From Flavivirga aquimarina (lineage in GTDB: Bacteria; Bacteroidota; Bacteroidia; Flavobacteriales; Flavobacteriaceae): a stretch of 60,357 nucleotides of DNA. Shown in pieces: positions 19,845 through 28,413 of this stretch. The DNA lies in contig NZ_JAUOEK010000082.1 of the NCBI RefSeq assembly GCF_030540835.1, positions 1 through 60,357 on the forward strand, given 5' to 3'. The stretch's first letter is position 1, and each line of letters opens with the position of its first letter. The notes under the pieces were generated by a model. That model was not told the origin of the DNA and did no database searches. It was given only the letters and a program-made list of their open reading frames with translations. The position numbers and the translations under genes were made by a program.

Positions 19845-21044
19845 ATGAAACATTTGTTAGTAAAAGGGTTAATAATAGTAGTGTTATTTTTTAGTGCATG
19901 TAAATCTCAAGAAAAAGTTGCTGAACATGTTAATACTAACGAATCACACGCTATGTTACCTGATTTCTCATGGGATACAATGCCATTGTATATGCACCTT
20001 CGTAAAGCAACAGCTTTTACAAATGAAGAGATAAATTATTTAGCAAAATTCCCCTTAATTACATTCGAAAAAACAACAGGAAGTAAAACGTATGGATCTA
20101 CAGAAGAAGGAACTATTCAAGCAGCAAAATCAGTTAAAGCCATAAACCCAAATACGAAAATATTGTATTATAAGAATGTGGTTATTAATTGGGGAGGATA
20201 TAAAGAAGATGACGCTTTTTTAAAAAAAAATCCAGAGGCGCTTCTTTTTAATAACAGAGGTGATAAAGCTTTAATGCCTAACAAAAAAACGGGTTTTTTT
20301 GATTTATCAAAAGATAAAGTGCGTTCTCATTGGTTAAATCATGTTAATAAAATAACAAGTAGCCCTTATATTGATGGGGTATTCTTGGATGCGAATATAA
20401 AGGTATTAGTACCCGGGTTTTTTAACAGTAGAGTGGGGAAAGAGAAGCAAAAAGAAATTGAATCTGGATATTTAACAATGATGGAAGAGTTAAATACACA
20501 GTTAGGGAAAGATAATATACTTCTGGCAAATATTTTGCGAGTTCGTCCAGAATTTAAAGATGTAGGTAGAGAATATTTAAGGTTTTTTGATGGAACGTAT
20601 TTGGAAGGGTTTGAGCATGAGAATTTTGGAATGACTTATGAAGATTACTTGGCTAAGGGTATTGATGCTTTTCAAAAAACAGCTAGAGAAGGTAAAATTG
20701 TTGCCATGTCCATAGGTCTTGGTAAAGCATTAGATAATGCTAAAGTAGGAATTGATGATGCGAGAAAAAAAATAAATAAAGACGATAATATTAATGAGCG
20801 TTTAAATTATTTATTAGCTATTTTTCTTGTTTGTGCAGAGGAATATAGCTATGTGTACCCTCATGATGGCTATAACAGTTTAACTTCAGCTACCTGGTTA
20901 AAAACATTTTCTCAATATGAGAAAAACTTAGGAGCACCAAAAGGATATGCCATACGTGATGGATACATTTATACAAGATCTTTTGAACACTTAGACGTTT
21001 GGTTAGATATAGAAAATCAAACAGCTCAATTAAACTGGAAATAA
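19845..21044 (+). CDS. Putative TIM-barrel glycoside hydrolase lipoprotein, paralogue 2 of 3 (GHL15-like)
   Basis: 399 residues with a lipoprotein signal (Cys19, ..FSAC|KSQ). Shares with the gene at 9870 the FSWDTMP opening (41-47), the repeating barrel pattern (LITFEKTTG, NPNTKILYYKN) and the Asp/Glu pair, here Asp182 in DGVFLDA and Glu254 in GTYLEGF. Both end similarly (RSFEHLDVWLDIENQTAQLNWK), which marks them as the same family with one domain. Probably anchored to a membrane and acting on fucan oligosaccharides, by context only. It lies 6 bp after the GH29 gene and 10 bp before the sulfatase, so all are co-transcribed. It could prove to be a GH168-type fucanase or an uncharacterised glycosidase family. 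Confidence 0.75.
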   Translation: MKHLLVKGLIIVVLFFSACKSQEKVAEHVNTNESHAMLPDFSWDTMPLYMHLRKATAFTNEEINYLAKFPLITFEKTTGSKTYGSTEEGTIQAAKSVKAINPNTKILYYKNVVINWGGYKEDDAFLKKNPEALLFNNRGDKALMPNKKTGFFDLSKDKVRSHWLNHVNKITSSPYIDGVFLDANIKVLVPGFFNSRVGKEKQKEIESGYLTMMEELNTQLGKDNILLANILRVRPEFKDVGREYLRFFDGTYLEGFEHENFGMTYEDYLAKGIDAFQKTAREGKIVAMSIGLGKALDNAKVGIDDARKKINKDDNINERLNYLLAIFLVCAEEYSYVYPHDGYNSLTSATWLKTFSQYEKNLGAPKGYAIRDGYIYTRSFEHLDVWLDIENQTAQLNWK

Positions 21045-21054
21045 AAACTTTATA

Positions 21055-22950
21055 ATGAAAAATAGGAAATCACTCTTAACCTTAGCTTTAACTATATGTT
21101 TTTTTTCTAACTATGTAAATAGTCAGAAAAAAGATAATGCTATACAACCCAACATTATCATTTTCTATGCAGACGATTTGGGTTGGCAGGATACTGAATT
21201 AAATAATTTAAATGAACCGACACCTTGGGAGACTCCTAATATTTTAAAACTGGCAAATGAAAGTGTAAATTTTACCAATGCATATTCTCCAGCTCCTAGT
21301 TGTGCGCCTTCTAGATGTGCTATGCTTACAGGGTTGCATCCTGCAAAAACAGGAATAACACATGTAGCTGGCGGAAGAATACCAGACACAAAATATTCTA
21401 CACATATTTCACCATTTTATCCATTAGGATTAAGTCCTGAACATTTTACTATAGCAGAAGCCTTAAAAATGAATGGTTACAAAACTGGACATGTTGGAAA
21501 ATGGCATATGGGAGATCTCAAAATTCAAAAATCAACAAATCAAGGTTTTGATTTTGCTTTTGAATCTCGAGGCGCGCATCAAGGGTCTAAAAAACCTAAC
21601 AATCGATTAACTAATTTTGCAACATACTCAGATAAAGATCCGTATCGTTTGAGTGATGAAAAATACCCGCCTTTTACTAAAAATTCGCCTAAAGGAATTT
21701 CGTACCCAAAAGACGATGTTACCGAAAAAGCCTTAGAATTTATTGACAAGAGTAAAGAAGAACCGTTTTTTTTGTATTTAGCACATTGGATGGTTCATTA
21801 TCCAATTCACACAAAGAATCGTGAATTGTTGCAATATTATTGTGACAAATTAGGCGTAGATTTTCCTAAAGAAGATATTCCAATGTCTTCAGAAGGGCAA
21901 ACAAATCCTTACTATGGTTCTATGGTTACTACTTTAGATTGGAGTTTAGGTCGTATTGTAGAGTATCTTAAAAAGACAGAAGACCCTAGAAATCCTGGTA
22001 AAAAATTATTCGAAACCACATATATCATATTTTCTTCCGATAATGGTGGAACTGAAAGACATGGAAAAGAAATAATTACGGATAATTACCCTCTGGATAA
22101 AGGGAAACAATTTAACCAAGAAGGAGGGATTAGAGTGCCCATGCTAATTTCTGGACCAAATATTGCTAAAGCATCAACTTATAATGGGTTAATGAATCAA
22201 TTAGATTTATTTCCTACAATTTTAAATATTACAAACACTAAAATTCCTGCTAAATACAGCTCAGATTTTGATGGTTTAGATATTTCGGGCGTTCTAATAA
22301 ATAATGAATCTGTTATTTTAAATAAAAATGGAAAACCTAGAGAAGATTTATGGTGGCACTTTCCTCATAACAGAGATTCTCAAATGCAATCTGCTATAAG
22401 AAGTGGAGATTATAAATTATATAAAAACCTTATTGATGGTAGTTACGAATTATATCGTTTATATAAGGATGGCAAAAGATATGATTTAGAAGAAAAAAAT
22501 GATATTTCTAAACAAGACACACAAGTAACTCAAAACTTGTCTGCAAAATTAGAAAAGTATCTAAAAGATTACAAGGCACAATACCCATATAAAAACCCTT
22601 TAGAGAAAAAGGATTATCTCGGGAAAGAAAATGCCATTTACGTTCCAAAAATTATAAAGGATGTTTTTGACTCTAAAACAAATAGAGCTACGGTTGAACT
22701 AGAAAGAGGGAAATCTAAAATTAATGATGGTTATGCGCTAATAAAAGTCCAAGATAAAATTAGAAAAAAATCAAACGAGAAAAAAGCAAAAACAAAATCT
22801 ACTTATTTAAAAATACCAATCAATACAAATGAAGCAGGGTTAAGCTTCTCTTTTAAAGTGCCCAAAGAGGCAAAAGAATATTGTATTGTTCTAATTGATG
22901 AAAATCAGTTTATAATAAAAAGTAAACTCAATAACATAAATGAATTATAG
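21055..22950 (+). CDS. Formylglycine-dependent sulfatase with C-terminal extension
   Basis: 631 residues with a signal peptide (about 1-23). Sulfatase core: Asp40-Asp41 (FYADDLGW), maturation motif C-A-P-S-R from Cys83, VGKWHMGD (about 155-162), SSDNGGTERHG, and GGIRVPMLISGP. The core ends near residue 520. The last roughly 100 residues are Lys-rich, then a predicted beta-rich tail of unknown role. It would remove sulfate from fucose-containing oligosaccharides so that the co-transcribed GH29 enzymes can act. It differs clearly from the shorter lipoprotein sulfatase at 2517, so the two probably take different sulfate positions, which is inference. Confidence 0.92.
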   Translation: MKNRKSLLTLALTICFFSNYVNSQKKDNAIQPNIIIFYADDLGWQDTELNNLNEPTPWETPNILKLANESVNFTNAYSPAPSCAPSRCAMLTGLHPAKTGITHVAGGRIPDTKYSTHISPFYPLGLSPEHFTIAEALKMNGYKTGHVGKWHMGDLKIQKSTNQGFDFAFESRGAHQGSKKPNNRLTNFATYSDKDPYRLSDEKYPPFTKNSPKGISYPKDDVTEKALEFIDKSKEEPFFLYLAHWMVHYPIHTKNRELLQYYCDKLGVDFPKEDIPMSSEGQTNPYYGSMVTTLDWSLGRIVEYLKKTEDPRNPGKKLFETTYIIFSSDNGGTERHGKEIITDNYPLDKGKQFNQEGGIRVPMLISGPNIAKASTYNGLMNQLDLFPTILNITNTKIPAKYSSDFDGLDISGVLINNESVILNKNGKPREDLWWHFPHNRDSQMQSAIRSGDYKLYKNLIDGSYELYRLYKDGKRYDLEEKNDISKQDTQVTQNLSAKLEKYLKDYKAQYPYKNPLEKKDYLGKENAIYVPKIIKDVFDSKTNRATVELERGKSKINDGYALIKVQDKIRKKSNEKKAKTKSTYLKIPINTNEAGLSFSFKVPKEAKEYCIVLIDENQFIIKSKLNNINEL

Positions 22951-23026
22951 ATTAATAATATTTTTTTAATCTCTTAATAAGAAGCAATTAAACACATTTT
23001 AGAATTATTTATCAATTAGAGTATTT

Positions 23027-24889
23027 ATGAAAAAAATTAAAAAACTATCTATCTATGTTTGTATCACGCTTTTATTTGGTTTGCATTCATGTAAAAAGGC
23101 TTCAGAAACAATTCAAATTAGCGAACCAGTTAAAGAGTCCTTCGATCAAACTAGTAAATGGATATTACTCAATAAAACGGATGCTATAAAAGATGGTAAT
23201 TCTTATTCTTGGGACTTTGAAGTTAAGCACCCTATTATTTATAACGTTCAAGTTCTTTTTACTAAGTTACTAACTAAAGATTTAGAAATAGTAAGGGTAA
23301 ATGTAGATGAACAAGAAATAAAAGAATCTATCAACGAAAGTTACAAAACATATAAAAATCAAGTAGTTTCAGAATTTGAGAAAACAATTAAATTCAATAA
23401 AAAAGGAAAACATATATTGACAATTGAAACTACTGCCGATTTTGAGCAAATTAGAATTGTTCCCAATTTTAGAAACCCAATAGGAACAGGTGAGCACCAT
23501 GAAGAATGGTTAAAAATGCATCAATCACCAGAGAAACAAGCAGCCCTAGATTGGTTTAAAGAAGCAAAGTTTGGCATGTTTATACATTGGGGTTTATATT
23601 CTCAAGCCGGAGGTGTTTGGAAAGGCACTAGGATTAATGATGCGCCTTATCCAGGACCTAAAGTTGCAGAATGGCTTATGCATGCATTCCGAATTCCGAG
23701 AGATGAATATGCAACATTAGCAAAAACATTTAACCCTGATAAGTCTTTTGCACAAAACATAGCAAAACTAGCTAAAGATGCAGGGATGAAATATGTAGTC
23801 ATTACATCGAAGCATCATGATGGATTTGCCTTGTTTGATTCTGAGAGTTCAGATTACGATATGGTAGATGCAACACCTTACAAAGCAGACGCTATAAAAG
23901 AATTATACGAAGCTTGTTTAAATGAAGGGATAGATTTTGGCGTGTATTATTCTCATGGAAATGATTGGAAAGATGGTACAGATGGTAATTATGTAAATAT
24001 TAAAAAAGTGAATGACTCTTTAGGTGTTTTTACGCATCCAATGGGGAAAAATCTTTGGGATCCTAGTCCGAACACCCACGAGGCATATGTGGAAAGTAAA
24101 GCGTACCCTCAAATTAATGAACTCGTAAAAGCATTACCAAAACTTCGATTAATTTGGTTTGATGGAGAAGGTTTTATTACAGAAGAACAATCATTCCGAT
24201 TTTATAAACTAATATTTGATGCTAATCCAAATATATTAGTAAATAGAAGAGTAGGATGGGAGTTTGGTGATTATTTAGATGCAGGAGACAATAAAATTCC
24301 TTCTGCAGATGAAACTTTAGAGAAGTATTGGGAGACTTGTGGTACTACAAATAATTCTTGGGGTTACAAATCTTATGATAATGATTGGAAAAGCACAAAA
24401 GAACTTTTATACTATTTTGTAGATATTATGTCTAAAGGCGGTAATTACCTTTTAAATATTGGACCAGATGGTGTAGGGCATGTTCCAGAAGCAAGTGCAA
24501 AAGGACTACGTGAAATGGGAGCATGGATACAAATTAATAGTGAAGCTGTATACGGAACTTCTCGTTGGAAAACTCCAAATGAAGGGCAAGAAGAAACGCT
24601 TTTAGAAGGGACTGGACATAGAGCCGCTAAAGGCTTTAGCCGAAGTTTTACACCTCAAGATTTTTGGTTTACTACTAAAAATAATAAAGTATATGCTATA
24701 TCTCTCGTTGAAGCCTCTGGAATAATTTCGATAAAAGCTCTAGGGAAAAAAGAAGGCACAATTAAAAGTGTAAAAATCCTTGGTAGTAAAAAAGAAGTGA
24801 AATGGAATCAAACAGATGATGGACTTAGGGTTAATTTAAAAGATATACAAACTAATAAAAACGGTTTTGTTGTTGAAGTAAGTTTTTAA
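23027..24889 (+). CDS. GH29 alpha-L-fucosidase lipoprotein with N-terminal accessory domain
   Basis: 620 residues with a lipobox at Cys22 (..LHSC|KKAS). A beta-rich accessory domain (about 30-150) precedes the GH29 catalytic domain (about 165-515). Key blocks: KFGMFIHWGLYS (181-192), YVVITSKHHDGFALFDS (256-272), FGVYYSHGNDW (304-314), and LIWFDGEG with nucleophile Asp379. Normal GH29 length plus the N-terminal module. A 76-bp gap separates it from the sulfatase, so it is probably the last gene of the 18.3-24.9 kb operon. Hydrolyses terminal alpha-L-fucose. Linkage cannot be read from the sequence. Confidence 0.93.
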   Translation: MKKIKKLSIYVCITLLFGLHSCKKASETIQISEPVKESFDQTSKWILLNKTDAIKDGNSYSWDFEVKHPIIYNVQVLFTKLLTKDLEIVRVNVDEQEIKESINESYKTYKNQVVSEFEKTIKFNKKGKHILTIETTADFEQIRIVPNFRNPIGTGEHHEEWLKMHQSPEKQAALDWFKEAKFGMFIHWGLYSQAGGVWKGTRINDAPYPGPKVAEWLMHAFRIPRDEYATLAKTFNPDKSFAQNIAKLAKDAGMKYVVITSKHHDGFALFDSESSDYDMVDATPYKADAIKELYEACLNEGIDFGVYYSHGNDWKDGTDGNYVNIKKVNDSLGVFTHPMGKNLWDPSPNTHEAYVESKAYPQINELVKALPKLRLIWFDGEGFITEEQSFRFYKLIFDANPNILVNRRVGWEFGDYLDAGDNKIPSADETLEKYWETCGTTNNSWGYKSYDNDWKSTKELLYYFVDIMSKGGNYLLNIGPDGVGHVPEASAKGLREMGAWIQINSEAVYGTSRWKTPNEGQEETLLEGTGHRAAKGFSRSFTPQDFWFTTKNNKVYAISLVEASGIISIKALGKKEGTIKSVKILGSKKEVKWNQTDDGLRVNLKDIQTNKNGFVVEVSF

Positions 24890-25613
24890 TAAAATGAAAA
24901 ATAATTAAAAAAAAGATCACTCATTTTTATTTTTTTGTTCTTAATAGAATAATCTACGATCAAATTTAAGGGATAAATTATAAAAGAATATTAGAAAGTT
25001 ATTATACTGTTGCAAGTACTGACTTTAAAAAAAATGTATATTCTCAAGAAAATATGACTGCTCAAAATATGTAAATACAATACTTGAACATTTTTAGTTA
25101 TAGAATATTTTTTACCACTAGGAATTCAACTTAACTTATTTGAATCTTGAAGTAGAATACTAAAAAGCCTTATGAGAAGGAAGGAGTCGAAAAGAGCATA
25201 AAACAATCTTGTCTGGTTATAGAAAAGAGAAAAAGAATAGAAAATTAATAATACTGAAATTAACTTTGGCTTATAGAAAAAGGTAGCAATTTAAAATTGC
25301 TACCTTTTATTTTGCTAATTCTAACGATAGTATGTGTATTATATAATAACTTAATCTTCTCACGAACAATAATATTTTTTTAATAAACCGTAAACTTATA
25401 AAACAAATTAAAAGAGGGGAGAACAACACAAGGTGAAATTCAAGAAAATGGTGATAAAACTATTGAATGGCCTCAAACAAACTCTTTATTTTACTAGTTT
25501 TGAAATGTTTGGTTTGTATATGTAATATTTGAAATAAATGTAGTTATTTTACATAAAAAATAGGGTTTTTACAGATACGTTTAAATTAACGAAATATAAA
25601 TTTGATTTTAAAA
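24890..25613. other. Long gap with possible decayed coding DNA
   Basis: No intact gene is seen in 724 bp. There are short open stretches with normal-looking codons, such as about 25166-25247 (plus) and the final stretch to 25497 reading EIQENGDKTIEWPQTNSLFY before a stop, which could be remnants of lost genes. A strong hairpin lies at 25278-25308. The promoter of the GH141-like gene should be near the right end. A TAnnTTTG element is at 25495-25502 but without a convincing -33 partner. Confidence 0.4.
25278..25308. terminator. Perfect inverted repeat, likely terminator
   Basis: Arms 25278-25292 (AAAAGGTAGCAATTT) and 25294-25308 are perfectly complementary. The GC-containing core is flanked by A-runs and T-runs on both sides, so it could stop transcription in either direction. 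It lies about 390 bp after the last GH29 gene. Confidence 0.7.
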
Positions 25614-27974
25614 ATGAAAAAAGTGTTATGTATGAGTTTTTTATTTTTGTTAACTATCATTTTTCATGGTTGCAAAAATAAAACAATAGATATTTATGTT
25701 AGCCCATTAGGCAATAATACCAATGATGGAACAAAAGAAAAGCCTCTAAAAACATTAAAAAGTGCCTTAGATAATGCCCTGTCAATTATAAGAAATGAAA
25801 GCGATTATATTAAAATACATCTTCTAGAAGGTGATTATCATTTATCATCTACTTTGGTTATTACATCTCAATTAAATAATATAAATATTGTTGGAGAAGG
25901 AGTAGACAAAGTTACAATCAAAGGTTCAAAAATTATTGACACGAAATGGGAGTCTTTTAATGAAAATATTTTGGTCACTAATATTGATTCTACATTAGAT
26001 TTTAATCAACTATTTATTAATGGCGAAGAGCAAATTTTAGCAAGGTACCCGAATTATGATGAGAATGGACGCTATTGGCAAGGCTACGCAGAAGATGCTA
26101 TAGATAAAGAGCGCATTTCTAATTGGAAAAAACCAAAAGGCGGTTTTGTACATGCTATGCATCGAGGCCGTTGGGGAGGTTTTCATTATGAAATTGTTTC
26201 TGTAGCAGAAGATGGTGAGTTAGAATTAAAAGGGGGGCATCAAAATAATCGTCCATCACCAATGCATGCCAAATATAGAATGGTAGAGAATGTATTTGAA
26301 GAATTAGATAGTGATAAAGAATGGTATTTAGATAAAACAAATCATAAACTGTATGTTTGGAAAAATAGTGATACAGATTTAGCAAATGCCAAAATTGAAG
26401 TAAGTGTTTTAAAACACCTTATAGAAATAAAAGGAAACACAGAAAACCCTGTGAAAAATGTAAATATCTCGGGTGTTAATTTTCAACATGCTTCACGTAC
26501 TTTTATGGAACAATATCATCAACTTTTGCGTAGTGATTGGACCATTTATAGAGGAGGCGCTTTATTACTAGATGGTACAGAAAATGTTTCCATTAATGAT
26601 TGCGAATTTACAAATCTTGGTGGTAACGTTATTTTTGCAAATGGTTATAATAGAAACATAGAAATTACTGGTAACCATATATATAATTGTGGTGCATCTG
26701 CAATCTCTTTTGTTGGTGACTCAACAGCAGTGCGCTCACCATCGTATCAATACAGAGAGTTTGTTCCTATGAAAGATATGGACACCATTACAGGGCCTAA
26801 AAATGAGTTATACCCTTCTAACTGTAAAGTGGAAGACAATTTAATATATAAGATTGGACGTATTGAAAAGCAAGTTGCTGGAGTACAGATTTCCATGGCT
26901 ATGAAAATTCATGTAAAAAACAATAGTATTTATGATGTACCTCGCTCTGGAATTAATGTTAGTGAAGGTACGTGGGGCGGTCATATTATTGAATATAACG
27001 ATGTGTTTAATACCGTTTTAGAAACAAGCGACCACGGTTCATTTAATTCTTGGGGGCGTGATCGTTTTTGGCATCCAGAGTATAATGTGATGGATAGTTT
27101 GGTAAAGCAAAACCCAAAAATGCCAATGTGGGATGCTATGCATACTACCATTATTAGAAATAATCGATTTCGTTGTGACCATGGATGGGATATCGATTTA
27201 GATGATGGGTCTACCAATTATGAAATTTATAATAACCTTTGTTTAAACAGAGGGATAAAGTTAAGAGAGGGGTATCACCGTGTTGTTAAGAATAATATTA
27301 TGGTAAATAACTCCTTTCATCCGCATGTTTGGTTTTCAAATAGTGAAGATGTTTTTACAAATAATATTGTCATGAAAAAGTATGCCGATATACGTCTTAA
27401 AGGATGGGGGAAAGAAGTGGATTATAATTTATTTCCAACCGAAACAGCCTTGAAAAAAGCACAGAGTAATAGTACGGATGCAAATAGTTTATACGGCAAT
27501 CCATTATTTATAAACCCTAAGAAAGGAGATTTTACAGTAAAAGAAAATTCACCAGCCTTAAAAATTGGTTTTAAAAACTTCCCTATGGATCGTTTTGGTG
27601 TTCAAAAACCAGAACTTAAAGCTATTGCTAAACAACCAGAAATTCCAAACTTACAAATTGAATCTTCAGAGAAAGAGGGGACAAAAACTAAAAATTGGTT
27701 AGGAGCAACTCTTAAAGAGATTGAAACCATTGAGGAACAATCTTCTTTCGGAACGCATAGTATGGATGGTGTTATCATTTTAAAAATAGATAAGAACAGT
27801 AAGTTGTCGAAATCATCTATTAAAGAAGGTGATGTCATTATTGGTGTTGAGCAAGAAAAAGTCAAAAACATATCTAATTTTATAGACACTTATAAAAAAT
27901 ATGATTTCAGTGAAAACACGACATTTAATATAGTAAGAAATCAGAAAGAAATGGAAATAGAGTTTAAAAAATAA
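25614..27974 (+). CDS. GH141-like right-handed beta-helix protein with C-terminal PDZ domain, lipoprotein
   Basis: 786 residues from the ATG at 25614, giving a clean lipoprotein signal (Cys20, ..FHGC|KNK). A TTG 12 bases upstream is a poorer start. Residues about 25-110 start a parallel beta-helix (IDIYVSPLGNNTNDGTKEKPLKTL), followed by an inserted beta region (LFINGEEQILARYPNYDE) typical of GH141-type proteins. Helix coils (INDCEFTNLGGNVI, IEITGNHIYNCGASAI, VKNNSIYDVPRSGINV) run to about 660. Residues about 690-786 form a PDZ-like domain (GVIILKIDKNSKL..IKEGDVIIGVEQEKV). GH141 includes alpha-L-fucosidases and xylanases. Alpha-fucose linkages fit here. The PDZ tail is unusual and may bind another PUL protein. 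Confidence 0.83.
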   Translation: MKKVLCMSFLFLLTIIFHGCKNKTIDIYVSPLGNNTNDGTKEKPLKTLKSALDNALSIIRNESDYIKIHLLEGDYHLSSTLVITSQLNNINIVGEGVDKVTIKGSKIIDTKWESFNENILVTNIDSTLDFNQLFINGEEQILARYPNYDENGRYWQGYAEDAIDKERISNWKKPKGGFVHAMHRGRWGGFHYEIVSVAEDGELELKGGHQNNRPSPMHAKYRMVENVFEELDSDKEWYLDKTNHKLYVWKNSDTDLANAKIEVSVLKHLIEIKGNTENPVKNVNISGVNFQHASRTFMEQYHQLLRSDWTIYRGGALLLDGTENVSINDCEFTNLGGNVIFANGYNRNIEITGNHIYNCGASAISFVGDSTAVRSPSYQYREFVPMKDMDTITGPKNELYPSNCKVEDNLIYKIGRIEKQVAGVQISMAMKIHVKNNSIYDVPRSGINVSEGTWGGHIIEYNDVFNTVLETSDHGSFNSWGRDRFWHPEYNVMDSLVKQNPKMPMWDAMHTTIIRNNRFRCDHGWDIDLDDGSTNYEIYNNLCLNRGIKLREGYHRVVKNNIMVNNSFHPHVWFSNSEDVFTNNIVMKKYADIRLKGWGKEVDYNLFPTETALKKAQSNSTDANSLYGNPLFINPKKGDFTVKENSPALKIGFKNFPMDRFGVQKPELKAIAKQPEIPNLQIESSEKEGTKTKNWLGATLKEIETIEEQSSFGTHSMDGVIILKIDKNSKLSKSSIKEGDVIIGVEQEKVKNISNFIDTYKKYDFSENTTFNIVRNQKEMEIEFKK

Positions 27975-28413
27975 TTATGAACTCTGTATAAAAAAACATA
28001 GCTTCTATGATATCTTATAACCTTTTTACTAGGGATTAATATATCCTTTTTTAAATGGTTATATGATGGCAGATGAAATGCTTATAATGAAAAAAATTAA
28101 TGATAGGTTACTTAGTAATCCTATTCCAAGTTACGAACCTTATGTAAGGCCTGAAGGTGCGTCTTTGGTTGGAGAGTAAAATCCAATATAATATTGATAC
28201 TTTAAATTTTAAGAGATTCTTAGCCTGTAGCAGCTTAATGCCTTTATAGGAAAAATGGAGAAAAATTAATCTTATGTTCGTTTACAGAAAGCAATAGCAA
28301 GATTAGAGAAAGAGATTTATACTTATATAAAACATCTTTGTAAATATGTTGCATAATAAATATGTGACAATTTATAGAAACAACATTTTTACTAATTACA
28401 ACTTACAATTTCA
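27975..28413. other. Gap with small ORFs that look like gene remnants
   Basis: No intact gene is seen in 439 bp. An open frame from about 28033 (first ATG 28063) runs to a stop near 28177, encoding a fragment that ends YEPYVRPEGASLVGE. A second short frame near 28235-28340 ends RERDLYLYKTSL. Both have plausible codon use but no recognisable domain, and neither starts in a convincing translation context. They may be the decayed ends of genes lost between the GH141-like and GH95-like genes. Confidence 0.35.

Noticed and set aside
25602-25613. TTG start for the GH141-like gene
   Set aside because: The ATG at 25614 directly begins a lipoprotein signal.
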